Positions 10,458-22,289 of a stretch of DNA of 64,000 nucleotides are shown here, in pieces (position 1 is the first letter of the stretch; every line of letters begins with the position of its first letter). Source of the DNA: Galerina marginata (lineage: Eukaryota > Basidiomycota > Agaricomycetes > Agaricales > Galerinaceae). The stretch covers positions 186,001-250,000 of the forward strand of contig JAECYW010000028.1 in assembly GCA_023014335.1 (NCBI GenBank), read 5' to 3'. The notes beneath the pieces are model-generated. The model was not told where the DNA came from. It saw only the letters and a program-made list of their open reading frames with translations, and searched no databases. A program made the position numbers and the translations under genes.

Positions 10458-11847
10458 TGCAGTGAAAATAATTTTCTGGTGTGGCTGTGCATAATACCAT
10501 TGCAAAGACCTGATTTTTAGAAGTTTTTTGGTATTACTTTCATGAAATTTGACCCAGTAATAATGTTTTGAATTAAAATTTGATTTTTATTTTTTTGGGG
10601 TGGCTGTGCAAGAGCACAGTCCGGACGGCGCTCCAGACTGTGCTCTTGCACAGCCAAAGAAAATATTGTTTTCAATATATATCAGTTGTTACTGGGTCAA
10701 ATGACATGAAAATAATATCAAAAAAATTGTAAAAATCAGGGCTTTCTGATGGTAATATGCACAGCCACATAGTATTTTGCACAGCCACACCATCACTTTG
10801 TTTCTACTGTGTCTCAACCATTACTGTGTCAATTCTCAGAAGAATAATATCAAAAAAAAAAGGTTAAATTAGAGTTTTTTAAAGTCTTAAATTTCCTAAA
10901 TTTTTTGATCTTGAAAGTATGAAAATTGAAATGTTATTGCTCAAAATACACTCCAATCAGTTTTTATTTGCTGTAGCATTGTTATAGTTATGGTGAAAAT
11001 ATAATAATGTATGTTCTATTGTGGCTGTGCATTTTACCATTGCAAAGACCCAAATTTTACAATTTTTTTGATACTACTTTCATGAGAATTGACCCAGTAA
11101 TGGTTGAGATACAATGAAAATAAATTTTTGGTGTGGCTGCGCAAAAAGCTATGTGGCTGTGCATATTACCATTGCAAAGCCCTGATTTTTACAATTTTTT
11201 TGATATTATTTTTGTCAAATTTGACCCAGTAATCATTGAAATACACTGAAAACGATATTTCTGTGTGGCGGCCCGGAGGAACCGGAGCACAGTCGCGACT
11301 GTGCTCCGGGCCGCCACCCGGAAAAAAAAAAAACCTGAAATATACATTTGGAACGTCATTACTGGGTCAAATTTGACAAAAATAATATCAAAAAAATTGT
11401 AAAAATCAGGGCTTTGCAATTGAGAATTGACACAGTAATGGTTGAGACACAGTAGAAACAAAGTGATGGTGTGGCTGTGCAAAATACTATGTGGCTGTGC
11501 ATATTACCATCAGAAAGCTCTGATTTTTACAATTTTTTTGATATTATTTTCATGTCATTTGACCCAGTAACAACTGATACATACTGAAAATGATTGTAAT
11601 CTGGCACAGCCATAAGCACTTGCCAGCTTGTGCTTGTTTTCTAATCTTGAGACTGGCCAACCACAAACACAAACCTAAACTAGGGTTAGCATAGCCACAT
11701 TACAATCAGTTTTGGATCACAGCCATATTTAGCCACATTATATAATCATTCCATGGAATGCACTGCCACTGATTGACAGCCTGCCCTAAAGTTTCTGTTT
11801 ATATAAACACATTTAAGCTGGGATGTTTCTTTCTTCTTTACCACACC
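10458..11847 (+). repeat. Leader of F copy 1, filled with fold-back repeats ending in GTGGCTGTGC
   Basis: Non-coding. Units of roughly 110 bp carry GTGGCTGTGCA, a TTTTTTGATATTA segment, GACCCAGTAAT and CACTGAAAA in that order, and occur in both orientations, making long inverted repeats. Two strong palindromes stand out: 20-bp arms at 10602-10621/10636-10655, and a 28-bp perfect palindrome at 11282-11309 flanked by arms of over 100 bp (about 11147-11440). The same leader occurs in F2 at 47.0-48.1 kb with fewer units. Confidence 0.75.
11800..11807 (+). promoter_or_regulatory. TATA box of F copy 1 replicase gene
   Basis: TATATAAA lies 48 bp upstream of the conserved ATG at 11848. The same motif sits 49 bp upstream of the ATG in F2 (48101-48108) within otherwise similar sequence, which supports a real core promoter. 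Confidence 0.6.
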
Positions 11848-13209
11848 ATGTATCCTCTAACTTGGCTGTTTTTGCTATGGCCTCTGGCCACACTCTACTC
11901 TTATCTTAGCTATCCTTCTGGCTCTCAGGAATTCAGAGTGTTCTATGAATCTTCATATATTGAAGTTATAACATATAAACCTCTACTTTCCTCTGGTCAC
12001 TCTGGGTTGCTATTAAATGATCTCATTTCTTTAGATTGTTTTATCCTTAAACCTACAAGTATTTCTGGGATAAAAACAGGCAAGTTGAAGTCTTGATTTT
12101 AAAATTTGATAAATTCTAATATTCAATTTAATTTTCTAGTTCAAGAGAATGTTCTTTCTGCGGCATTAAAACCTAACATTGATCTGGCATTCATATTTGA
12201 TACTGATTTGGCATTGACACTTGGCACTAATTTGGCATTATCAGTTAATAGTGATATAAATCTATTATCTTCATTGACATTAGCATTTCAAACAAATCTG
12301 ATACATAATTTAAATTGGCATTGGAATGGTATTTCATGTGGTATTAAATTTGGTATTGATTGTAAGATAACTTATAATCAATCTCAAAATCAACATATTT
12401 TTAATTGGAAAAAAATTGAGATATACTTGAAAAAAAAATTACTTCAATTCCAAACCTCTTTTATTCTTGAATTCTATATTAGATTTATGCTTTCTATTTT
12501 GAATATGTCAGATATAATTTTAAAAAAGAATTTGCCTTACATTCAATGTCAAATACTAAATTTAAAATTTCAAAGAAACTGTTATTATCGACATGATTTT
12601 AAAGCTAAAATGAACAAACTTAAAGGTCATACTATTATTGTCCATCCATTTCCAATTCTTAAAGCTGTGATTATCCCACATTTATTTGCATTCAGCCTGA
12701 TTCAACAGTTTCTTCTGAAGCCAGTTTTCAAAATAGTCTATAAGATTATTAAACCCATAACAATAGAAATTTATAATATGATATTTGAAATTATAGCCTG
12801 CATTTCAGACAAAGATAAATGTGAAACTTCTAAAATCAGAATTGTAGGTGGTGGACCATCATATGAATTTACTTACAGTGAACTTGCATCCTATACTTCT
12901 CAAGTTAAACCTGATGAAAAGTATTTATTTCAGTCATATATACTTGAATCAGAAAAATCATCAGTTGTAAAACAATGTTCAGATCTAATTTCTGTCTCTG
13001 GAATACCTTTAAATAATATTTTATCTCAATTAAGTATTTCTCATCTGAAAATTATTGCAATTGCACATGGTTTAAAAGTTCATTCAAAAATCAAAACTCA
13101 TGAACTTCAAGCCATGATTGGATCACATACATGTGACTCTTGTCCTTTATATGTATGTATCTTTAAAAGTATTGATCAAACACAAAAACTAGAAAAGAAA
13201 AAAGCTAAT

Positions 13210-13437
13210 AATTTAAAAGCAGTTAAAGCATATCAAATGTCAAATTCTGAAAAATATAAATCTGGTAATTTGAAAGCAGTCAAAACATACCAGACATCTA
13301 ATCCTGAGACATATAAATCTGGAAATTTAAAAGCAGTCAAAAATTATCAAATATCAAATACTGAAAAATATAAGTCAGATCATTTAGCAGCAGTCAAAAA
13401 AAACCAGATAAAATCAGCAACTAAATTTCCACCTTCT
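13210..13437 (+). repeat. Coding minisatellite, 57-bp unit, about 4 copies (F copy 1)
   Basis: Encodes tandem 19-residue repeats of the form NLKAVKxYQxSNxEKYKSx, three full units and one degenerate unit ending in KKNQIKSATKF. F2 has about seven units at the same place, so the number varies between copies by whole units and preserves the frame. Confidence 0.88.
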
Positions 13438-14058
13438 TCATTGTCTGATAAACTTCAACATTTAATCATATCCAAATTTTGCAATGATACAAAACCCAAT
13501 AAATTTGAGGAAACTGGATGTTCTGTCTGTGGAAAATTAACACTTCTTATAGATCTATTAAAATTATCTGATTTAAATTTAAACCTTGATTTTTTGCAGC
13601 AACCAGGTGTAACTCAAGTTGAAAGACATTCATCAGATGCCTCATTTGAGGAAATTAATGGTCCTGTACTTGAACATAATTTGGATAGTATTTGTAAATC
13701 TTGCTATAAATCTGTGTCAAAAGGAAAAATACCTATACTTGCATTAGCAAATGGAAAATGGTTAGGAAAGGTGCCACCTGAACTTCAAAATTTATCATAT
13801 GCTGAACAATTACTTGTTGCTCGTGTTCGGCATAATAGATGTTTGGTTAGAGTTTCATCTGGAATGCATAAAATGAGAGCTAATGCTATTTCATTTGCGA
13901 ATCCAATACCTAAAATCTATAATATTCTTCCACCACCAGTAGAAGAAATGGATGATATTTTAGCATTTATTTATACTGGCCCATGTAAGCCCACTAAATC
14001 AGATTTTGAAAGAATTCCACTTTTAGTTCGTCATAAAAAGATTGCAGCTGCACTTGAA

Positions 14059-16420
14059 CTTGGGTGAGTGGGCCATTGCTGCGCATGGCATGTATGAGTC
14101 TTTTTTAAATTGGATAGAATATTATTCACATAAAAAAGCACAAAATACAAAGAATATTGTGCTGTGCGATGAAATCTAGGCCAAAAAATATGATCTTATA
14201 CTCAAATTGTAGGTATTGTTAAGGCGGTTATTTTAAGCCTAAATGCGCCCTGTCACGTGACGTGTAGGGGGCAAAAAATGGGATTTACTGGTGGCAGGAT
14301 CATAAAAATTGGCCTAGAACTGGCTGAGATATGGACAATTGTTTGTAATAGGAAGGTTTTTACCGCGGTGTTGATGGATGAATGAATGAATCAATTTTTG
14401 GCCTAAGTCCTGGAATAATGAATGAGTTTTTGATAAATCAAAAGACTCATAACAAGATTTTATCCGTTTGCCTTGATTTTAGGTTCAAAATTTCAGGAAA
14501 AATCAGGGCTACAATCTGATGGCATCAAACAAATTATTACATAAGCATATCTTACGAGAAACTCCTCATTTGGGCCAAATCTCAGAGAAATATGAAGTTT
14601 TTATATGTTTCGGACAGGTAATAACAAGGGGAGTTTAAATTTTGAGGTTTTTATAATATTTGGCAATGTTTGCACAACTTTGTTTGTCCCTGTGACATGT
14701 GTCTGGTAACTCAATTTTGGCAAATTACCCCAAATCATGGATTGTTTTTGGTATACTCCCAGGACTATATTGATTACATAATATGTCTGAAAACAAGTTG
14801 AATCACTTAAATATGACATAAAACAGCCTAGTTGGGTGCTTTTTAAGCATAAAATGACATGTTTGGGCCAATATTCCCACAGAATTGATGCCATCATGCT
14901 TACCTGATAACATGATCATGTAGAGAGCAAAAAATGGGATTTACTGGTGGCAGGATCATAAAAATTGGCCTAGAACTGGCTGAGATATGGACAATTGTTT
15001 GTAATAGGAAGGTTTTTACCGCGGTGTTGATGGATGAATGAATGAATCAATTTTTGGCCTAAGTCCTGGAATAATGAATGAGTTTTTGATAAATCAAAAG
15101 ACTCATAACAAGATTTTATCCGTTTGCCTTGATTTTAGGTTCAAAATTTCAGGAAAAATCAGGGCTACAATCTGATGGCATCAAACAAATTATTACATAA
15201 GCATATCTTACGAGAAACTCCTCATTTGGGCCAAATCTCAGAGAAATATGAAGTTTTTATATGTTTCGGACAGGTAATAACAAGGGGAGTTTAAATTTTG
15301 AGGTTTTTATAATATTTGGCAATGTTTGCACAACTTTGTTTGTCCCTGTGACATGTGTCTGGTAACTCAATTTTGGCAAATTACCCCAAATCATGGATTG
15401 TTTTTGGTATACTCCCAGGACTATATTGATTACATAATATGTCTGAAAACAAGTTGAATCACTTAAATATGACATAAAACAGCCTAGTTGGGTGCTTTTT
15501 AAGCATAAAATGACATGTTTGGGCCAATATTCCCACAGAATTGATGCCATCATGCTTACCTGATAACATGATCATGTAGAGAGCAAAAAATGGGATTTAC
15601 TGGTGGCAGGATCATAAAAATTGGCCTAGAACTGGCTGAGATATGGACAATTGTTTGTAATAGGAAGGTTTTTACCGCGGTGTTGATGGATGAATGAATG
15701 AATCAATTTTTGGCCTAAGTCCTGGAATAATGAATGAGTTTTTGATAAATCAAAAGACTCATAACAAGATTTTATCCGTTTGCCTTGATTTTAGGTTCAA
15801 AATTTCAGGAAAAATCAGGGCTACAATCTGATGGCATCAAACAAATTATTACATAAGCATATCTTACGAGAAACTCCTCATTTGGGCCAAATCTCAGAGA
15901 AATATGAAGTTTTTATATGTTTCGGACAGGTAATAACAAGGGGAGTTTAAATTTTGAGGTTTTTATAATATTTGGCAATGTTTGCACAACTTTGTTTGTC
16001 CCTGTGACATGTGTCTGGTAACTCAATTTTGGCAAATTACCCCAAATCATGGATTGTTTTTGGTATACTCCCAGGACTATATTGATTACATAATATGTCT
16101 GAAAACAAGTTGAATCACTTAAATATGACATAAAACAGCCTAGTTGGGTGCTTTTTAAGCATAAAATGACATGTTTGGGCCAATATTCCCACAGAATTGA
16201 TGCCATCATGCTTACCTGATAACATGATCATGTAGAGAGCAAAAAATGGGATTTACTGGTGGCAGGATCATAAAAATTGGCCTAGAACTGGCTGAGATAT
16301 GGACAATTGTTTGTAATAGGAAGGTTTTTACCGCGGTGTTGATGGATGAATGAATGAATCAATTTTTGGCCTAAGTCCTGGAATAATGAATGAGTTTTTG
16401 ATAAATCAAAAGACTCATAA
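14059..16420 (-). mobile_element. Non-autonomous F-family Helitron2-like element with tandem 656-bp repeats (F3)
   Basis: On the minus strand it starts TTATGAGTC at 16420 and ends CCCAAG at 14059, with hairpin GCCATGCGCAGCAATGGC near the 3' end and a subterminal GACTCATAC complementary to the 5' terminus. Insertion into F copy 1 is exact: CTTGAA before and TGGTTG after equal the uninterrupted F2 sequence at 50.53 kb. The target is A|T with no duplication. From 14271 a 656-bp unit repeats 3.3 times. Each internal junction abuts a 5' terminus, and the 98-codon minus ORF repeated three times is only a by-product of the repeat. Confidence 0.88.
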
Positions 16421-18549
16421 TGGTTGAAATTAAATCATCAAGATTATTTTGATTTGGAAATCTCATATGAAAACCTTAAAGCCTATCCAGAAGATGTTCC
16501 ACCAGTTGTAATTGACTATAAAGAATCAATTTCCAATAAAGATCCAGAATCTACTGCTGTAAATGATATGGAGGATGAAATTGGTACTGAAAATGGACCT
16601 TGTTCTTTTGTAGTATATGGCTTGACTGGAGAAGAATATTCAACAAAAAGTCTCAAAGCTTTAAAAGCCATTGCACTTAAACATTTAACTGATAATAAAA
16701 AAGTTCTTGCAGTTGGACATGAAAAAAATCCACAATCAATTTATAATAATCCCCAACTTTTCCCTCAAATGATGCCTTGGTTATTTCCCTATGGACTTGG
16801 TGGAATTGGAAACAAGCTTCAGAAAAATCATATATCTGACTTGGCTCATAAAAGACATTTGCTGATGTATTATGATAAAAGATTTCAGACTGATCCACAT
16901 TTTCCACTTATTGCTTTTAATCATGAACAAATAAAAGAGAGTACAACAGCTGGATATTTACTGGCAAATAAGCCTAAATTTGAAAATATTTCTAAAAGAC
17001 TAATGGAAGTTGATATTGGAGTTCTTACTAATTTAATCAAAAGAATGGAAGAAGGTGAAAGAGTAAAACCTGAATCTGATGAGGAAAAACTTTGTTTTCA
17101 ATTAATTAAAGACTTGGATCATGTTGGTGGATCAGTTAAAGGCTCAACTACAACCAAAAAATATATGCGCAATGAAATTTGGTCTTTGATTTCATATTTA
17201 GGTGCACCTTCATGGTTTATTACATTTTCTCCAGCTGACAATAAACATCCAATAAGTCTATATTTTGCAGATACTCAGGAAAGATTTAGCCCATTATTAA
17301 GAAATGAAAATGAGCGCTTCAGATTAATAGCTCATAATCCTGTAGCTGGTGCTAGATTTTTTCATTTCATGTGTGAAATGTTCATTAAACATGTTCTTGG
17401 AGTTGGAGAAAATCATGCTGGTCTTTATGGAAATACAAATGCATATTATGGAACTGTTGAGCAACAAGGAAGATTGACTTTACATATGCATATGTTACTT
17501 TGGTTAAAAGGTGCTTTATCTCCTCAGGAAATTAGAGATAAAATCATGGATCCAACTTCAGAATTTCAAAAGCAAATGGTTGAATATTTAGAAAGTGTCC
17601 ACATTGGTGAATTTATGACTGGAACTCAGGAAGAAGTTGGTCATAAAATCAATATTGAAAAAACTCACTATCAAGATCCAACTCAGACTTTACCTGATCC
17701 ACCACCTTCAATGTGTATAAATAAAAACTGTGAAAATAAAGACTGTACTGAGTGTAAAAATCTTGAAACTTGGTGGCAAAAGTTCAGAAATACTACAGAT
17801 TACGAGTTCTTACGTAGTAAAAGAACTCGTTTTCCACACTTGATAGCAGAAGGAAATGGTTTCTAACGCAAACGATGGAAATTCTCCCACTGCTTCATTT
17901 TTTGTGACTGACCCTGAATTAAAAGTCTACAAATTTTGTAATAGTGGGAATTTTTTTTGACAGTGAGAATGGTTGTGTGATGCGCGTTGCTATGGGCTAT
18001 TTTTAGCTTTTGTGTCTAAAAACCTAAGTTAGGGTTAGATCTTTTGTGCTGCGCTACTGACCACTATGGCTAGTATCCTAAACTAACTACTATAGACTGC
18101 TTAGAATACTCTAGTCTACAAAAACACTAGAGAGGTACACCAGAAACCCTATTCTAGCCTATAAACAATGAACTAATATGTTATACTAGGAAAAGAAGTT
18201 ATTTACCTGTAAAAGTACTTAAAACTTAGGTTTCTCTACTAAATTCTGCCTATAACTACATAGAAGACACAACAAAGACAACAAACCATGTAAAAGGCCA
18301 CAAAAAGTGCCAGCAAAGCACTGGTATAGCCTAGAACTAAGGTAAAAGAAACCTAGAGAAAGAGGAACAACAGTTAGTAGGATACCTTGACCAGTATACC
18401 ATGGTAGTCCTCTCAAGAGAGGTACACTATCATCCTATCCGGAATGACTGGCATGCTGGTAAAGAAGAAAGAAAGAAGTGATGAGCTGGCAGTTTATGAC
18501 AGTGTGAAATGTGTCATGTGATTTTGTTTTTTTAGGGTTAAGGTTCCAA

Positions 18550-18592
18550 TGTGGCTGTGAGAGCTCCGTCGCGACGGAGGCCTCACAGCCAC
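18550..18592. repeat. GTGGCTGTGAG palindrome
   Basis: An inverted repeat whose arms read GTGGCTGTGAG and CTCACAGCCAC around GCTCCGTCGCGACGGAGGC. It is a short relative of the perfect palindrome at 19343-19384, and a mutated copy exists near 58.01-58.05 kb in G2. Confidence 0.75.
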
Positions 18593-19230
18593 CAAGTAAC
18601 ACCTAAGGTTAGGTTTATTTTGTATTTTAGCCATATCTCACTGATTTTTTGATAAAATCCAATGATTCTAACACCAATAAAAAGGGAAAAATCAGATGGT
18701 TTCATATCAATAGACAGAAAGTTGAAAAAAATTCATCAAATTAGGTAATATATTAGGAAATGCGTATAATTGTAGTGCTCTGCTTCATGTTCTTCTACTT
18801 TCCCTTCACTTAGTTAAAAAACATTGCTTTGGTAATATTAGAAGTAAGATTTGGTACATCTGAGTTTGAAATCATTTCCCACAAGTCTTAAACATGATAA
18901 AAGTGGCTCAGATTGTGGAAATCATATGAAAAAGAAGTCAAATCACTCAAAAAATGCACTTTTAATGTTATTGAACCAAAAGATCAATGTTTATAGGTGT
19001 ATGGCCATCCACCAAAGTCTTTAACTGTCTTAAATTATCAAATTTCTTTAATTTAAACAATTAAAATATCAAAATCTCCAAATTTTGCAATTTTGCAGTC
19101 ATGTGACCTTTGCGCACAGACCACCATTCTATAGCCCTGAATTTTTTGCTTTTTATACATTTTATTTTAAAGAAATCCATGGATAACTCAGCTCAATAGA
19201 GTGAATAACATAAGTTGTGATGATTTGATT

Positions 19231-19513
19231 GTGGCTGTGCATAATTCTATCTGAAAGGCCTGAATTTTACAAATTTTTTGACATTATTTTTGTGAGAATT
19301 GACCCAGTAATGACTGAGATACACTGAAAACAATATTTTGGTGTGGCTGTGAGACCTCCGTCGGGACGGAGGTCTCACAGCCACATTGGAACCCTAACCC
19401 TAAAAAACAAAATCACTACCTTTAAAACATCAATTACTGGGTCAATTCTCACAAAATTAATGTCAAAAAATTTGTAAAATTCAAGCCTTTCAAATGGCAT
19501 TATGCACAGCCAC
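19231..19513. repeat. Fold-back (MITE-like) element with GTGGCTGTGCA ends
   Basis: Left arm starts GTGGCTGTGCATAAT and right arm ends ATTATGCACAGCCAC. Both arms carry the GACCCAGTAAT core in opposite orientation. The centre (19343-19384) is a perfect 20-bp stem GTGGCTGTGAGACCTCCGTC with a 2-nt loop. Such a structure should extrude a cruciform or form a stable RNA hairpin. Confidence 0.8.
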
Positions 19514-20755
19514 AAAGTATTCTGCACAGCCACATCAAATTATTATTTTTAGTGTATTTTATTCATTACTCAGTCAATTCTTGCAAAAATGATATCAGAA
19601 AAATTGTAAAATTCAAGCCTTATAAATGTAGTACTTTTCTGATTACAAATATATTAATATCATGTGACCAGGTATTTTTTATTATTGAGAAATAGCTTTT
19701 GGACCCAAGTCTCCAAATCAGTAATGAGGCTGTAATATGCTCAAATCTGATTCAAATTGCACAAATTTGATATTAAAAAGACCAGATTGTTTAGGGTAAT
19801 TAAATAGCAGGATAACTATTTGCAAATATTTGGCTTTGTTTGTTTTATTCAAGAAATAAGTATTTTGCATCCATGAGTGGGAAAGCTTTGGAATGAGAAA
19901 AAAATCTGTAAAATAAGAGATATTTTTTGGGGTCCAAATATATTATACTATGTAATCTGGCAACTTTCTTGTTCAGAAAATGACAAAGATAGGAGTCTAA
20001 ATATATTATACCATCACAGCTTTCTGAATGATGGTCAAAATATTGTGAATTTTGTATCACAAAATTTGGAACATTCTTGATGATTCACTGCTTATATTTA
20101 TACTGACAAATATTTTCAAATATTTGCAACATTCCCAAAATACTTTGATTTAATATTCAAATCATTCATTTTGTTGTATTGTAATGCTGAGCTATGATTA
20201 CAATTTCTTTGGGTCTTTAAATATTCCTTAATGTTTTTAATCTACAAATTATCTTTAATAATGGGGTAGTTGATACCAAAAAGCCTATAAAGCCAACATT
20301 GATTTTTTTGCATATTTAGCTTACTTTTAGCCAAACTGATAGTCCTGAATAGCATGTATATTTGGCATGATACTCTTCTTACAATATTATATGACTATTG
20401 AGTGGCTAAAATGAATATATTGGGATATATTTATTAAATCAGTAACTAATTTTATCAATAAATACCAATCTACTGTATAATAAATTAGTCTGGCCTATTG
20501 ATTATGTAAACTTATTGAAAATAGAAAAAAGAAAATGATATAAAGAACTCGTATTTGCCATGTGGAGCAATGGCTGCTTTACAAGTTCTGGGAGTGAGTG
20601 CTTTGAACTGTCATGAGTAATACACGATTAACGATCAGGGAAGAAATCACATACAATTCCGACTCTACCTCTCATAAACATATCAAGTACGAATGCCGGA
20701 CTATCGCCCTGGAAGTTGTTGACTATTCAGATCCATCTGCAAACCAGAATGGAAA

Positions 20756-21118
20756 CTTGGTCAGAGGCCATTGCTGCGCATGGCAACAACAAGTTCTTAC
20801 TTTCTAGGTGAGTCTGACTATAAATAAAGGTTAAATAAGTAAATATTGCATAGTCCGCTCAAATCTGAAGCTATTAGGATGATCTTATACTCAAAAAAAG
20901 CAGAAAAATGAGGCGGATCTAACAAGCCTAAAACAGCCTGGTGAAGGCCCTTATTTTTACGAATTTTTTGATACCAAGATCATAAAAATTGGCCCAGTAA
21001 TGGCTGAGATACAGAAACCATGCAGGGTCACTATAGCAGTGGGAGAATTTCGAACAATACCATTTCCTTCTGCTATCAAGTGTAGAAAACAAGTTCTTTT
21101 ACTACGTAAGAACTTGTA
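20756..21118 (-). mobile_element. Short E-family element E1 in the 722-codon gene
   Basis: Minus strand: starts with TACAAGTTCTTACG at 21118 and ends GACCAAG at 20756, with hairpin GCCATGCGCAGCAATGGC near the 3' end. Removing 363 bp keeps the reading frame; the end is uncertain by one A. It is the minimal form: termini, GCCCTGATTTTTACG/GGCCCAGTAATGG core and a 3' tail. Confidence 0.85.
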
Positions 21119-21143
21119 ATCACGTACTCTCGGTATTGGTACT

Positions 21144-21519
21144 TTACAAGTTCTTACATAGTAAAAGAACTTGTTTTCTACACTTGATAGCAGAAGGAAA
21201 TGGTTTCTAACGCAATGGTTGGAAATTCTCCCACTGCTATAGTGACCCTGCATGGTTTCTGTATCTCAGCCATTACTGGGTCAATTTTTATGATCTTGGT
21301 ATCAAAAAAATCGTAAAAATCAGGGCCTTCACCAGGCTGTTTTAGGCTTGTTAGAACCGCCTCATTTTTCTGCTTTTTTTGAGTATAAGATCATCCCAAT
21401 TGGTTCAGATTTGAGCGGACTATACATTATTTACTCATTTAACATATATTTATGTCGTAACATGCACACACAAAGTAAGAACTTGTTTTTGCCATGCGCA
21501 GCAATGGCCTCTGACCAAG
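21144..21519 (+). mobile_element. Short E-family element E2 in the 722-codon gene
   Basis: Starts TTACAAGTTCTTACATAG and ends GCCATGCGCAGCAATGGC-CTCTGACCAAG. Inserted between T and T; removal joins GGTACT to TCGATA in frame. It lies only 25 bp from E1 in the opposite orientation. Confidence 0.87.
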
Positions 21520-22289
21520 TCGATAAACCACGCAAGCCAAACCCAGGTCGACGGCTTGAAAGAACGCCTCCAAGAGCTTGCAGAAGTTTTCAATAACAGT
21601 GATTTGGCAAAATGCGAACACCTACATTTTGATCCCAATGACTTCGCATATCGTTTGATTGGTACAAGTGGTGACCACGCTGCGGACCAGAAGAGGAGCC
21701 ACGAAATTCTTCGAATTTGGCGACTTGAGGTCATTCTCCAGCGCCTCGGTGAAGAGGCACTTTACAAAATGGATGTTGGCCGTGTTCTTGCCACCTTGTT
21801 GTTCATGAAAGCCAAGCAGATCGAGTCGTATGGTGGTCAGGATGCCTGGAACAAGCTCTCAGAAGACAAACGAGCAGGCGCAGATGCCTTAATCATCCGT
21901 GAGATTGGAAAGCAGGTCTTCGACGCCATGCCGCAAAAGGATCAAGACGACCTTATGCGCTTCATTCGGACTGGATGTTGCATGCACAAGGACCTTAACT
22001 GTGTTAAAGGAGGGGTTAAAGCGATGGCAGAGATGTGGATCAAGTCAAAAAAGATCCCACCCATTATTCTCGCCAATAAAGATAATGCGGCTGTTCTCGC
22101 CAACCGAACTGCAGGCTCTGAACCTACCGCGGCAGAGAAACGCACAGAAGACATCTCAAAGCGCGGTGGTGTGCATGCGACAACTCTCGCTGGGATGATC
22201 TTTCGTAACAAGGACAAGAAAAAAGGTCAACAGGATACATACGTATGGTATATGGAGCGGCACATTCAGCCTTGTAGGCTAGACACATG

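Larger units (their letters stand above)
1..17799 (+). mobile_element. Interrupted Helitron2-like element, F copy 1 (5' end outside window, 3' part missing)
   Basis: Bases 1-411, 10458-14058 and 16421-17799 align in order with 46.69-51.92 kb of the complete element F2. The shared parts are the AT-rich leader, the TATA box, the short first exon, the GC-AG intron and the replicase coding sequence. The true 5' terminus should lie about 107 bp before base 1. The copy is split by a canonical Helitron at 412-10457 and by a tandem non-autonomous element at 14059-16420. At 17799 similarity to F2 stops and sequence G1 begins; the remaining replicase, helicase and protease coding sequence is not in the window. 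This is therefore a dead or chimeric copy. The alignment is by eye but covers several kilobases. Confidence 0.88.
11848..17799 (+). pseudogene. Broken copy of the large Helitron2 replicase (N-terminal half only)
   Basis: Exon 1 (11848-12079) starts MYPLTWLFLLWPLATLY. It joins exon 2 (from 12140) across a 60-nt intron with GC donor (GCAAGT) and TCTAG acceptor, as in F2. Coding sequence runs open to 14058, is interrupted by an inserted element, and resumes in frame at 16421 with TGG TTG AAA TTA. It stops matching at 17799 after FRNTTD. Present are the 19-aa repeat block, DUF6570, the Helitron-like N domain and the HUH motif LHMHMLLWLK. The two-tyrosine motif, helicase and protease domains are missing. 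No stop codons interrupt the retained part, so inactivation is recent and structural. Confidence 0.85.
17800..20585 (+). mobile_element. G-family Helitron2-like element (G1)
   Basis: Begins TTACGAGTTCTTACG, with a hairpin formed with AAAAGAACTCG, and ends GCCATGTGGAGCAATGGC...TTTACAAG followed by T. The subterminal AAGAACTCG is complementary to the 5' terminus. A second copy begins at 57248. The interior is AT-rich and non-coding, with fold-backs at 18550-18592 and 19231-19513. The left flank is F copy 1 coding sequence but the right flank is the start region of the 722-aa gene, so this is not a simple insertion: a deletion or a chimeric end is needed. Confidence 0.78.

Noticed and set aside
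10123..10494. 123-codon plus-strand ORF
   Set aside because: It crosses the Helitron boundary at 10457 into flanking repeat and has no recognisable features.
14601..16209. Three identical 98-codon minus-strand ORFs
   Set aside because: By-products of the 656-bp tandem repeat in F3.
18020..19400. TTAGGG-like stretches (for example GTTAGGGTTAG near 18025 and CCCTAACCCTAA near 19388)
   Set aside because: Only one or two units each, inside repeated elements; not a telomere.
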